Shown here: piece after piece, positions 49,444 to 56,440 of the stretch | How positions within the stretch are numbered: the stretch's first letter is position 1 | Layout of the letters: every line of letters begins with the position of its first letter | DNA from: Streptomyces sp. Edi2 | Lineage (GTDB): Bacteria > Actinomycetota > Actinomycetes > Streptomycetales > Streptomycetaceae | DNA length: 64,000 bases | Assembly: GCF_040253635.1 (NCBI RefSeq) | Contig: NZ_JBEJGX010000002.1 | Coordinates: 233,119-297,118, forward strand | Direction of reading: 5' to 3' | Position numbers and translations under genes: made by a program | The notes under the pieces: model-generated | What the model saw: the letters and a program-made list of their open reading frames with translations, nothing else | The model's database searches: none | What the model was told of the DNA's origin: nothing

Positions 49444-49519
49444 GCCCTCGTGGAGTAGTCCGGCTCAACTCACCCCACTCTCCATGGGGAGACCGCGGGT
49501 TCAAATCCCGCCGAGGGTA
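49444..49519 (+). tRNA. tRNA-Glu (CTC)
   Basis: Acceptor GCCCTCG/CGAGGGT (one G-T pair), D stem GAGT/ACTC, anticodon arm CCCCA-CTCTCCA-TGGGG (anticodon CTC), T arm GCGGG-TTCAAAT-CCCGC. It forms the 3' end of RNA 2. No encoded CCA. Confidence 0.8.
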
Positions 49520-49537
49520 CGCAGAACGTTCACGCAG

Positions 49538-49608
49538 GCTCTTGTCGTCCATAGGTAGGGCACCGGGTTGTCGACCCGGGAAACGGGGTTCGAGTCCCCG
49601 CAGGAGCG
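49538..49608 (+). tRNA. tRNA-Asp (GTC)
   Basis: Acceptor GCTCTTG/CAGGAGC, anticodon arm CCGGG-TTGTCGA-CCCGG (anticodon GTC), T arm CGGGG-TTCGAGT-CCCCG. Acceptor and T arm match the Arg and Glu(TTC) tRNAs here, so the three share one ancestral body. About 280 bases after it (49609-49890) hold no gene that I can support. Confidence 0.87.
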
Positions 49609-49890
49609 CTCACCGCTCGCCTCACCCCGAGGAGCGGTGCCCCCGGCCCTGCCGGGACGGGACATGCGACCCGTACGGATCCCCCACGCCGTGCACCGAC
49701 TCGCTTCCCGTCCCGGCAGCCCGCCACGCCCAGGACCTGACCTCCCGTGCCCGCGTCCCGCACAGTGCGCGAGCCAGGGGGCATCACCCGGACCTGAGCC
49801 GGCCGAACCCGCAGAGGCCGCGCCACCCGAACCGTCCCGGCGACGGCCCACTGGGTGAACCGACCGTGCTGGGATGAAAGGAAGCAGAAC

Positions 49891-50304
49891 ATGGAGCTCG
49901 CCGACGGCCCGACCGAACCCGCACAGTTCACGCCCTCGCTGCGCGCGGAGCGGTTCGACGAGGTGGTGCAGTACGACAACGCGATGACGGCAAGGCAGCG
50001 GACGTACGAGAAGGTATGGCAGGGGCAGTGCGGCCCGGACTTCACCGTCGAGGACGGCGAGGACAGCTACCGCGTCCGGCCCGTCCGGCTGCGCGTCCGC
50101 TGGTTCCAGGACGGCGATGCCACGCCCCGCTGGAACAGCATCGAGGTAACCGGCCACGAGGTCCTGCCGGACGAGAACCTGCGGCGCCTTCCGGTCCGGG
50201 AGATCTGGACGCGCTACCACGCCGAGCTGGGGCAGGTTCCCGACTGGTTCCTCCAGTTCGTAAGTGCCAACTCTCCGGCCCCGCGGCCTGCCCCGGAGGG
50301 CTGA
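49891..50304 (+). CDS. Hypothetical protein, 137 aa
   Basis: ATG 49891 with AAGGAAG upstream. Opens MELADGPTEPAQFTPSLRAE; strand-rich middle (YRVRPVRLRVRWFQDGDATP, NSIEVTGHEVLPDEN) and a Trp-rich helix at the end. Possibly a small beta-sandwich; unrecognised. It lies between tRNA-Asp and tRNA-Glu(TTC). Confidence 0.65.
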   Translation: MELADGPTEPAQFTPSLRAERFDEVVQYDNAMTARQRTYEKVWQGQCGPDFTVEDGEDSYRVRPVRLRVRWFQDGDATPRWNSIEVTGHEVLPDENLRRLPVREIWTRYHAELGQVPDWFLQFVSANSPAPRPAPEG

Positions 50305-50359
50305 CACACAATGCGGGCCAGGGCCGACCGCCTTCGCGCGGCGGGCTTGGCCCATCCCG

Positions 50360-50430
50360 GCTCCTGTCGTCCATGGGTAAGACACCGGTCTTTCAAGCCG
50401 GGAAACGGGGTTCGAGCCCCCGCAGGAGCA
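50360..50430 (+). tRNA. tRNA-Glu (TTC)
   Basis: Acceptor GCTCCTG/CAGGAGC, anticodon arm CCGGT-CTTTCAA-GCCGG (anticodon TTC), T arm CGGGG-TTCGAGC-CCCCG. Same body as the Arg(ACG) and Asp(GTC) tRNAs. Confidence 0.87.
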
Positions 50431-50465
50431 CCCACCCGTCCCGCCGTCCACGTAAGGAGCGCCCC

Positions 50466-50810
50466 GTGGCCCGATACCGGTGCCGGCCGAACGCCATGCT
50501 CGCCGCGCCGATCGTCACCCTGCCCACCGCGATCGCCCGCCACCTGTGCGCCGACCTCCTGAGCCGACCGGATCCGGCCTGGCACAGCCTGGCCCATCTG
50601 GTCACCGCCCAGCTCTTCCCCGGCAGCGCCCGCCACACCCTGACCCTGTCCCCGCGCGACCTCCAGGACCTGCTGGCCGTCCTGCTCGACATCTCCATCG
50701 ACATTTCCCACGGCACGCTCACACCCGCGACGTGCGGCTTCGCCGAAGCCGACATCCACGAGGCCATCGACCTCCACCAGCACCACTACGGCCCGCTTCT
50801 GGACCACTGA
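50466..50810 (+). CDS. Hypothetical protein, 114 aa
   Basis: GTG 50466 with AAGGAG 6 bases upstream. Helical and Leu/His-rich: PNAMLAAPIVTLPTAIARHL, SPRDLQDLLAVLLDISIDIS, HEAIDLHQHHYGPLLDH. No motif recognised. It begins 36 bases after tRNA-Glu(TTC), perhaps on the same transcript. Confidence 0.65.
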   Translation: MARYRCRPNAMLAAPIVTLPTAIARHLCADLLSRPDPAWHSLAHLVTAQLFPGSARHTLTLSPRDLQDLLAVLLDISIDISHGTLTPATCGFAEADIHEAIDLHQHHYGPLLDH

Positions 50811-50877
50811 CCCTCCGCCGGGCCGGCGCGCCCTCCCCACCCCGACCGGCGACACCACAAAACCCCGGAGACCCCGC

Positions 50878-51243
50878 ATGGAACTGCGCCAGCTCAGCGC
50901 CCCCGCCGACCCGGGCTTCCGCCTCGACCTCGACGGCACCGCCCGCTTCCTCCACGAGGGCTACACCGTTACGGTCCATGGGCGCCGCCCCACTGCTGAG
51001 GACGCCTGGTGCTACTACGACCCGCTGGACAGCCACGATGTCCTGATTGCAGGCACCGTGACGTTGGAAGGCGTAGATGTGGGCACGGCCTACGCCATCG
51101 CGAACGAGCGTGACGCCCACAGCATGCGGCAGGCGCTGGAGGAGGTTGTGCGTGACGCCGTTGACGATGTCCGCCACACCGTCGCCCGCCTGAGCGCCCG
51201 CGTGGAGCAGATCGACCACAAGCACCGCGCGCAGCAGCCGTAA
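50878..51243 (+). CDS. Hypothetical protein, 121 aa
   Basis: ATG 50878 with GGAGA upstream. The N-terminal half is strand-rich (ARFLHEGYTVTVHGRRPTAE, DVLIAGTVTLEGVDVGTAY); the second half is a coiled-coil-like helix (LEEVVRDAVDDVRHTVARLS, RVEQIDHKHRAQQP). Unknown family. Confidence 0.65.
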   Translation: MELRQLSAPADPGFRLDLDGTARFLHEGYTVTVHGRRPTAEDAWCYYDPLDSHDVLIAGTVTLEGVDVGTAYAIANERDAHSMRQALEEVVRDAVDDVRHTVARLSARVEQIDHKHRAQQP

Positions 51244-51296
51244 GTACGAGCTTCTCCACCTTCACCCCCTAACACTCCAAGGAAGTGGGCAGCCGC

Positions 51297-51650
51297 ATGG
51301 GAAACGCATCGAGGCCCGGAACCGTCGTCGTCCGAGAGATCGACCACGACCCGTTCGTGGTAAACGGGGAGCAGTACGTCGTCCGGGAGCTGGTCTGGAA
51401 CGGCATCGACGGCCGTTCCTACGATCTGGTGCGCCGCAGTGACGACCAGGTGCTGACCGAAGACGAGTCGTTCGACTTCCACCCCACCGACGCGCAGATC
51501 GCTGCGGTGCTCGAACAACACGGCCTCGACGCAGAGCTGGAGACGTGCAAGATGTGCCGGAAGGAGATCCTTGTGGCTACCGCGCACCGGCACGACAGCG
51601 GGTGGGTGGGCACCTGCTGCTGGGACGAGAGGTTGCGCATGACCGCCTGA
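51297..51650 (+). CDS. Zinc-binding small protein, 117 aa
   Basis: ATG 51297. Strand-rich N-terminus (TVVVREIDHDPFVVNGEQYV, YDLVRRSDDQVLTEDESFD) and a C-terminal ETCKMCRKEILVATAHRHD, GWVGTCCWDERL, where two Cys pairs and His may bind zinc. Family unknown. Followed by the TGTACTTTGCAAAGT motif at 51674. Confidence 0.65.
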   Translation: MGNASRPGTVVVREIDHDPFVVNGEQYVVRELVWNGIDGRSYDLVRRSDDQVLTEDESFDFHPTDAQIAAVLEQHGLDAELETCKMCRKEILVATAHRHDSGWVGTCCWDERLRMTA

Positions 51651-51673
51651 GAACGCGTCGTCGTGCCGGGTTC

Positions 51674-51688
51674 TGTACTTTGCAAAGT
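51674..51688. repeat. TGTACTTTGCAAAGT motif, copy 1
   Basis: Contains the perfect palindrome ACTTTGCAAAGT. The identical 15-mer occurs at 63402-63416, next to the telomere. Likely a binding site for a regulator or a replication/partition protein. Confidence 0.5.
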
Positions 51689-51746
51689 GCCCGTTGCCGC
51701 GCCGTCCCGTGCCCCGGCCGTCGCTGGTGAGCTGCTCAGTGCCGCC

Positions 51747-51775
51747 CTCTGTCCACAGGTTTGCGCTGCCAGGGT
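51747..51775 (+). promoter_or_regulatory. Class II promoter of the GntR gene
   Basis: CTCTGTCCACAGG (51747-51759), 10 bases, CAGGGT (51770-51775); ATG at 51782, 6 bases later, so the mRNA is leaderless. Confidence 0.65.
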
Positions 51776-51781
51776 TGGCGC

Positions 51782-52549
51782 ATGACGTTGCCGTTGGAAG
51801 AGGACTCGAGGCCGCCCTACCTGCAGGCCGCAGAGATGCTGCGCACCTCGATTGAGGTCGGGCAATATGCCCCCGGAAGCCGTCTGCCGTCGGCGCGGGT
51901 GCTTCAAGCGCGCTTCGGCGTGTCCAGTTCGACTGTGCAGAACGCGCTGAGAGTGCTAAAGCGGGAGGGGTTGGTCTACTCCGTTGTCGGGCGCGGAAGT
52001 TACGTTTGCGGCGTACTCCCTGCCGCACGGTTGGCAGGCCAAATGGGGCGTCTCGGCGCTGTGAGCGCGGTAGGCGATCCGGAGCATGACCCTAGGCCCC
52101 CGTACGTCAGGACGGCGGAAAGCCTCCGGGAAGAGATACTGTCTGGCGCGCTTGAACCCGGCGATCAGATTCCTTCCGCGCGGGTGCTCCAGGAACGTTT
52201 CAAGATCGCCAATTCGACTGCGCAGCACGCGGTGCGTGTGCTCAAGCGAGATGGTCTGGTTTACGCGGTTCAGGGGAAGGGAGTGTTCGTTCGCGGCGCT
52301 TTGCGGGAGGAACCCTCCGACGGGCCAGAGGTGTCCATGGAACTACTGGACGGACCCTGTGACCCCGCGCCAGCCGGATGCGGACCGAGCAATGAGTCCG
52401 TAGTCGCCGAACTCGCTGCTGCCGAGTGTCGACTAGCCCGCGCTGCCGACGCATTCCGTGCCGCTGGTGCCGAGGTGGAGATCCTCAGTCGGGAGGCGCT
52501 GCGGCGTGGGCTGCTCCCCCTGGCCTCCATCCATCATCGGCCGGAGTAG
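51782..52549 (+). CDS. GntR-family regulator with two tandem DNA-binding domains
   Basis: The protein has 255 residues. Two complete GntR winged helices occur in series: residues ~10-75 (PPYLQAAEMLRTSIEVGQYA, LPSARVLQARFGVSSSTVQN, ALRVLKREGLVYSVVGRG) and ~105-175 (PPYVRTAESLREEILSGALE, IPSARVLQERFKIANSTAQH). No effector-binding domain follows; the C-terminus is a coiled-coil-like helix. GntR proteins normally dimerise to bind palindromes; here one chain could hold a whole site. Codon use is slightly less GC-rich than in its neighbours. Leaderless start at 51782 from a class II promoter. KorSA-like plasmid regulators belong to this family. Confidence 0.85.
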   Translation: MTLPLEEDSRPPYLQAAEMLRTSIEVGQYAPGSRLPSARVLQARFGVSSSTVQNALRVLKREGLVYSVVGRGSYVCGVLPAARLAGQMGRLGAVSAVGDPEHDPRPPYVRTAESLREEILSGALEPGDQIPSARVLQERFKIANSTAQHAVRVLKRDGLVYAVQGKGVFVRGALREEPSDGPEVSMELLDGPCDPAPAGCGPSNESVVAELAAAECRLARAADAFRAAGAEVEILSREALRRGLLPLASIHHRPE

Positions 52550-52909
52550 GCTCCCGGCCGCCCTGCTCTGCCGCCCGCCCCGCCCCGCGGGGGGCGCTCG
52601 CTGTTGTGCCGGTCTGAGATTCACTCTCGTGTGTGCGGTGGGGGAGTTGCTGCTCCCCGGCTGCCCCGCCCCGCGCCTGTCTCGGCCCCGCCGCCGCCCG
52701 TGCCGCCCGCCGTCCGGCGCCGTCCCGCCTCGTGCCTCGTCGGCCGCCGTACGTCCGCTGGTCCGCCCGGGTCGGCTGGTCTGGCTGGTCCTGGTCGGTC
52801 CGTCTCGGTCCGGCGGCGGCCTCGGGCCGCGCTCGGCCGACGGGCTCAGCGCACCTACCCGTTCGCCGGCGGGCGAGCGGACGGGCGGGGGATGGCGGCC
52901 TCCGGAGGA
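52550..52909. other. Gene-free low-complexity region
   Basis: About 360 bases, C/T-rich on the plus strand (GCCGCC, CCTCG, GGTCC words). Open frames on both strands are Pro/Arg/Ser-rich and have no ribosome sites. No repeat or RNA is obvious. Similar DNA is at 56441-57600. Confidence 0.55.
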
Positions 52910-53494
52910 CTATGACGTTGCCGCGTCCCGCTGCGCCAGCTTGTCCCGGAGCCACTTGCGCGGGCTGACCCCCGCCGGGCGTTCGCTCTCCCACCGGACC
53001 TCGTCGGCGGCCTTCTCCGCCTGGACGACCGCGTGCTTGGTGGCCAGGCGGGCGTACGCGAGGGCCTTGGCCACGGTCGACAGGACGGCGGCGGCGAACC
53101 GCGGGTCGTGCTGGTCCGCGGCCGCCACGGCGAATGCAGCGGGGAACCCCATCTCCGACCGGGAGTTGGTCATCTCCCACTCGACGTGCCCGATGCCGTC
53201 CACCTGGACGGTCTGGGGGACGAGCAGGGTGGCGTGAGCGCGGACCTCCCGATACAGAGCGGTGCTGTCCGGGTCGTCGCGGTCGAGGTGGTCCTCGTGG
53301 CCGACGGACACCTGCACCTCGTAGCCGGCCCATGCGAAGCGGGCGGTGCGCTGCGGGGTGAGCCGCACATCGGCGAGGGGCGCGCCGAACTTCGACGGTT
53401 CGGTCTGCCGCAGGCCGGGGTATGCCGCGGCGAGCGCGGCCACAGTCTGGTCGAGAGGGCTGGGCGAACTGGGCAGGGTGGTCTCTTCGGGCAC
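52910..53494 (-). CDS. Hypothetical protein, 194 aa
   Basis: GTG 53494 with AGGAAGG upstream. Helix-strand mixture: SPLDQTVAALAAAYPGLRQT, FAWAGYEVQVSVGHEDHLD, ATLLVPQTVQVDGIGHVEWE, and a C-terminal helix VAKALAYARLATKHAVVQAE. No family recognised. Confidence 0.65.
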   Translation of the reverse strand: MPEETTLPSSPSPLDQTVAALAAAYPGLRQTEPSKFGAPLADVRLTPQRTARFAWAGYEVQVSVGHEDHLDRDDPDSTALYREVRAHATLLVPQTVQVDGIGHVEWEMTNSRSEMGFPAAFAVAAADQHDPRFAAAVLSTVAKALAYARLATKHAVVQAEKAADEVRWESERPAGVSPRKWLRDKLAQRDAATS

Positions 53495-53571
53495 GGCGGG
53501 CCTTCCTGGCTGCGAGGGGATGGGTATACGTCCAGGCCGCACACGGTGGCCGGTGCGTTCGCCTGGGTGAC

Positions 53572-53643
53572 GCCATCCCCACTCACGCGGGAAGCAGAAG
53601 AGCAGTGCTCCTAGCGGGAGCCATCCCCGCGTGCGCGGGGCAG
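53572..53643 (-). repeat. Two CRISPR-like (type I-E) repeat units, no array
   Basis: On the minus strand CTGCCCCGCGCACGCGGGGA then TGGCTCC (about 53643-53617) closely matches the Streptomyces type I-E repeat (stem CCCCGCGC/GCGGGG, then ATGG). A degenerate copy lies 48 bases on (53597-53572, CTTCCCGCGTGAGTGGGGA then TGGC). The period is shorter than the normal 61 and no cas genes are near, so this may be a relic or a hairpin of another kind. Confidence 0.35.
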
Positions 53644-53748
53644 AAGGGCCGGGGCTGCCCGGCTGCCCCCAGGATGCCAGAGGCGTTCCGCCCATGAGGG
53701 CCCTTTCCCACACACGCTGCGGTCGGAGTCTCCTCTCTTCCGGGTCGG

Positions 53749-55176
53749 TCAGGTGCGGTTGCGGTCGGAGGGTTCCGTGCTGGTCCGGGCCAGCTGCGGG
53801 TCCACCGCGTAGACGGCCGGCTGACCGGGGCGCAGCGGGAGGTGCTCGTTGATCCAGGTTCCCTTCACCCGGGTCCGGCGCCGGGTGAACGTCTTGCCCT
53901 CGATGGCGTCGGGGCCGTAGACGGGGCCGGAGGGCCGGCCGTGTTCGTCGAGGAGGTGGACTCGGGTGTTGCGGGTCCAGTGGGCGCGGCGCCAGTCCCG
54001 GTACTGCGCGGGCGCCCTGCCCGACGAGCTTGGCGTGCTCGGCGGCGGGACAGCGGCGGCCTGGTGGGGCGGTGCGGTGAAGCGGAGCACGCGGACGCCG
54101 AGGAGCGCGCCGAGGCGGGCCTGCGGGGTGCGGGCGGCCTGTTCGAGCTGCTGCTGGCGCCGCTCCGCCGCGGGCAGCCGGTTCTTCTTTCCCTTGCCGC
54201 TGGTGCGGGCACGGCCCGGGATCGGCGGGGGTGTGTCCCAGTCCTCCAGCGCGTTCAGGGCGGCGTAGTTGCGCAGTACGCGGGCGGCCGGGCCGGGGTT
54301 GGTGTCGAGCCGGTGTACCGGGTGCATCGACCAGGCGTAGCGGCCGTCGTGCATGATCTTGGCGATGATCAGCCAGCCGAGCAGCGGGTTGAACATCAGC
54401 GCGGCGTCGGTGCCGTCGTCCGGGTGGGCCAGGAGCACACCGCCCATGACGAGCGGACTGCCGCCGAAGAACGCGTCGGGTCCGGCGCCGAAGTGCGCGG
54501 CGACGTGGGCGTGGAGGTCCTCGTCGTCGGCGGTGACGGCAGGCAGCGGAACGCCGTCGTGGAAGACCATGACGGCCTCGCCCGTCAGCCGCAGCTGTGC
54601 CTCGGGTTCGGGCGGCAAGCCGGTGACGGCGTCGAACGCCTCGGAGGCCGGCACGAAGTACGGCTGCGCGGTGTAGGCAGCGAGCATCATCTGCAGGTCG
54701 ACGAACCGCTCGACCTCACGCTCCCGGCCGGGCTGGAGCAATTCCCCTTCGACAGCAACCGGGTTCGTGCTCCGGAAGCGGACGCTGGCGGCGTCGCCGG
54801 GCTCCAGGCCGTGCCCGAGGACGACCTGCTCCTCGCGCTGGGCGGTGTCCTCGTAGAGCACGTCGCCGGCAAGCTTCTCGCGAAGCACCCAGGGGATGAG
54901 CCGGACCAGATCGATGGTGCGCCCGTCCTTCGCGCGCAGTACACGGCGGCGCGGCATCCCGCTGCGCCAGCTCAGGTCCTGCCCCGGCGCCAGCGAGTTC
55001 GTCACCTCGGCGTTGTGCAGCAGCCGTCCCCAGATCCCGGAGAACTCCCGCTGGCAGCGCTGCTCTTCCTCGGGCGTGAGCCGGGCGGCATCGACCAGGT
55101 CGGCGCCGTGCATGAGGCGGGCGTAGGCCTCGCTCACCGGGTTCCCGGGCGTCATGGTGCTGAACGTGGCGGGCAT
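53749..55176 (-). CDS. Hypothetical protein, 475 aa
   Basis: ATG 55176 with GAGAGGA upstream. A large, soluble protein. Visible parts: a helical N-terminus (VSEAYARLMHGADLVDAARL), GQDLSWRSGMPRRRVLRAKD, strand-rich middle with EAVMVFHDGVPLPAVTADDE, a hydrophobic segment (FNPLLGWLIIAKIMHDGRYA), then a Lys/Arg/Gln-rich linker and a C-terminal VKGTWINEHLPLRPGQPAVY. No catalytic motif is recognised. It is followed upstream on the same strand by the 55189-55716 gene, 12 bases away, likely one operon. Confidence 0.7.
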   Translation of the reverse strand: MPATFSTMTPGNPVSEAYARLMHGADLVDAARLTPEEEQRCQREFSGIWGRLLHNAEVTNSLAPGQDLSWRSGMPRRRVLRAKDGRTIDLVRLIPWVLREKLAGDVLYEDTAQREEQVVLGHGLEPGDAASVRFRSTNPVAVEGELLQPGREREVERFVDLQMMLAAYTAQPYFVPASEAFDAVTGLPPEPEAQLRLTGEAVMVFHDGVPLPAVTADDEDLHAHVAAHFGAGPDAFFGGSPLVMGGVLLAHPDDGTDAALMFNPLLGWLIIAKIMHDGRYAWSMHPVHRLDTNPGPAARVLRNYAALNALEDWDTPPPIPGRARTSGKGKKNRLPAAERRQQQLEQAARTPQARLGALLGVRVLRFTAPPHQAAAVPPPSTPSSSGRAPAQYRDWRRAHWTRNTRVHLLDEHGRPSGPVYGPDAIEGKTFTRRRTRVKGTWINEHLPLRPGQPAVYAVDPQLARTSTEPSDRNRT

Positions 55177-55188
55177 CGTGCGGTCCTC

Positions 55189-55716
55189 TCAGCGGCCGAG
55201 CCAGTGCCGCTCGACGGTGAAGCTGTCTCCCGCGTAACGGTGCCACAGCCGGGGGCCGACGCCCGGCCAGGCGGGGATCCCGGACAGCGGCGGGCGGCCG
55301 CCCCGAGCGGCGTCGTCGGCAAGCATCCGGGCGAAGCCGGCCCGGTACTCCTCGCTGCCCCGGTGCCCGCGTTCGACGTCGGCGAGGACCTGCCGCAGCG
55401 GGTGGGCGCGCACCTCGATCCGGCCACGGTGGGTGGTGCGGGCGCTGTGCGTGAGGATCTCGACCCAGGACCAGGCGTCCAGCCCGCGCGCGAGCGCGAC
55501 GCGGTCGATGTGATCGGCCAGCGGGCCGCCGCCGTCGGTCCAAGCCGCGTACAGGCGCACCGAGCCGTCGGGCTGGGGCACGTCGGTGCGCACCAGCGTC
55601 TCGGGCCCGGCCGAGGCGAGCGCGCCCTCGACCACGGCTTGTTCGACCGGGCCGCGGCTCCCGATGGGCGCGAGAACGGGCCGCGCGGACGCGGGCGGGG
55701 CCGTGAGGACGGGCAC
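55189..55716 (-). CDS. Hypothetical protein, 175 aa
   Basis: GTG 55716 with GGAG 6 bases upstream. An alpha/beta domain: EQAVVEGALASAGPETLVRT, DGSVRLYAAWTDGGGPLADH, then SWVEILTHSARTTHRGRIEV and a His/Arg/Trp-rich tail. No family recognised. First gene of a two-gene operon with 53749-55176. Confidence 0.65.
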   Translation of the reverse strand: MPVLTAPPASARPVLAPIGSRGPVEQAVVEGALASAGPETLVRTDVPQPDGSVRLYAAWTDGGGPLADHIDRVALARGLDAWSWVEILTHSARTTHRGRIEVRAHPLRQVLADVERGHRGSEEYRAGFARMLADDAARGGRPPLSGIPAWPGVGPRLWHRYAGDSFTVERHWLGR

Positions 55717-55925
55717 GGGCAACTCCAGCAGCGGCGAGTAAACGGGCGGGGCTCCGCATCCTCAACGACGAGCCGGCCCGCCGATTACGGCCCCGGGCGA
55801 ACCAGGCCGGCCCCCCCGGCGACCCCGCGCCCGCCGTCGCCTCCGGCCTCCGCCCGTCCCGCCCCGGCGCCGCGCCAGCCTCCGTGCACTGTGCCCGTGC
55901 CCGCCGGGGCCTCTCGCACGACGGA

Positions 55926-55954
55926 CTCTGTCCACAGGGCCGTGCTCTGAGGAT
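55926..55954 (+). promoter_or_regulatory. Class II promoter of the 55961 gene
   Basis: CTCTGTCCACAGG (55926-55938), 10 bases, GAGGAT (55949-55954); ATG 6 bases later, the same spacing as at 51747. Confidence 0.65.
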
Positions 55955-55960
55955 CGGCGC

Positions 55961-56440
55961 ATGACTCGGATGACTGCTGCTGACCGTAGGTTTGAGAGGG
56001 AACTCAGGAGGGACAAGGACCTGGCCCGATGGTGGTACCGCCACGAGTTCTTCCAGTGGTTGATCGATGACGACCCCGAGAACCTGGAGGGCGTCGACCC
56101 AGCCCAGGTGGACGAGGAGGTTCTTGAGCGCGACGGCACCGGATACGGCAAGGTCTTGGCGCCGTGGCTGGCCAGGGGCCTGCTGGCTCATGCCGGCTGC
56201 TATGCGGAGGCGGGAGCACGACGTGCATCCCGTCTGCCTGCCTTGCTCATACAACGGGCCGACGCGGCGCTTGCGGGGCTAGCGGGGTATCGCAGCTCCT
56301 CACCCGACGGGTCCGGCTACTACGCGGCGAGGTACTCCAAGGAAGTTGCCGAACTCTACGAGCTGGCCTGGGAGGTCACCTGCGCGGTGAGGCAAGAGCA
56401 GCATGCGCCGGCTGCTTCCGACCTGCCGCGAGCGGCCTGA
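55961..56440 (+). CDS. Hypothetical helical protein, 159 aa
   Basis: ATG 55961, leaderless from the class II promoter. It opens MTRMTAADRRFERELRRDKD, with Trp-rich helices (ARWWYRHEFFQWLIDDDPEN) and an all-helical remainder. No known family. Confidence 0.7.
   Translation: MTRMTAADRRFERELRRDKDLARWWYRHEFFQWLIDDDPENLEGVDPAQVDEEVLERDGTGYGKVLAPWLARGLLAHAGCYAEAGARRASRLPALLIQRADAALAGLAGYRSSSPDGSGYYAARYSKEVAELYELAWEVTCAVRQEQHAPAASDLPRAA

Larger units (their letters stand above)
48947..49519 (+). ncRNA. Large structured RNA 2 (~573 nt) with embedded tRNA-like domains
   Basis: Homologous to RNA 1 along its whole length. In order: leader hairpin GCGGGGGTGATCG...CCCCGC, long stem GCCGGAC/GTCCGGC, tRNA-shaped element 49015-49078, long hairpin (GTGCTGGTGTGTGCCC with GGGTGCGCACCGGCAC), GGTTGAAGG, tRNA-shaped element 49205-49269, a stem 49275-49323 enclosing GCGGATCCGG, CTGGGGAGG, GGCCGGGGAAGGTGA, CCTGATC, and tRNA-Glu. 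The sequence drifts between the copies while pairing is kept, which is the mark of a functional RNA. Probably GOLLD/ROOL-like; a covariance search is needed to name it. Confidence 0.6.

Noticed and set aside
44389..49519. Naming the two large RNAs as tmRNA
   Set aside because: A tmRNA joins its 5' and 3' ends in one acceptor stem and contains a short tag frame ending in Ala-Ala. Here several complete tRNA-like domains lie inside each RNA and no such end pairing or tag frame is seen.
53572..53643. Calling a CRISPR array
   Set aside because: Only two units, one degenerate, with the wrong period and no cas genes nearby, so it is listed only as CRISPR-like repeats.
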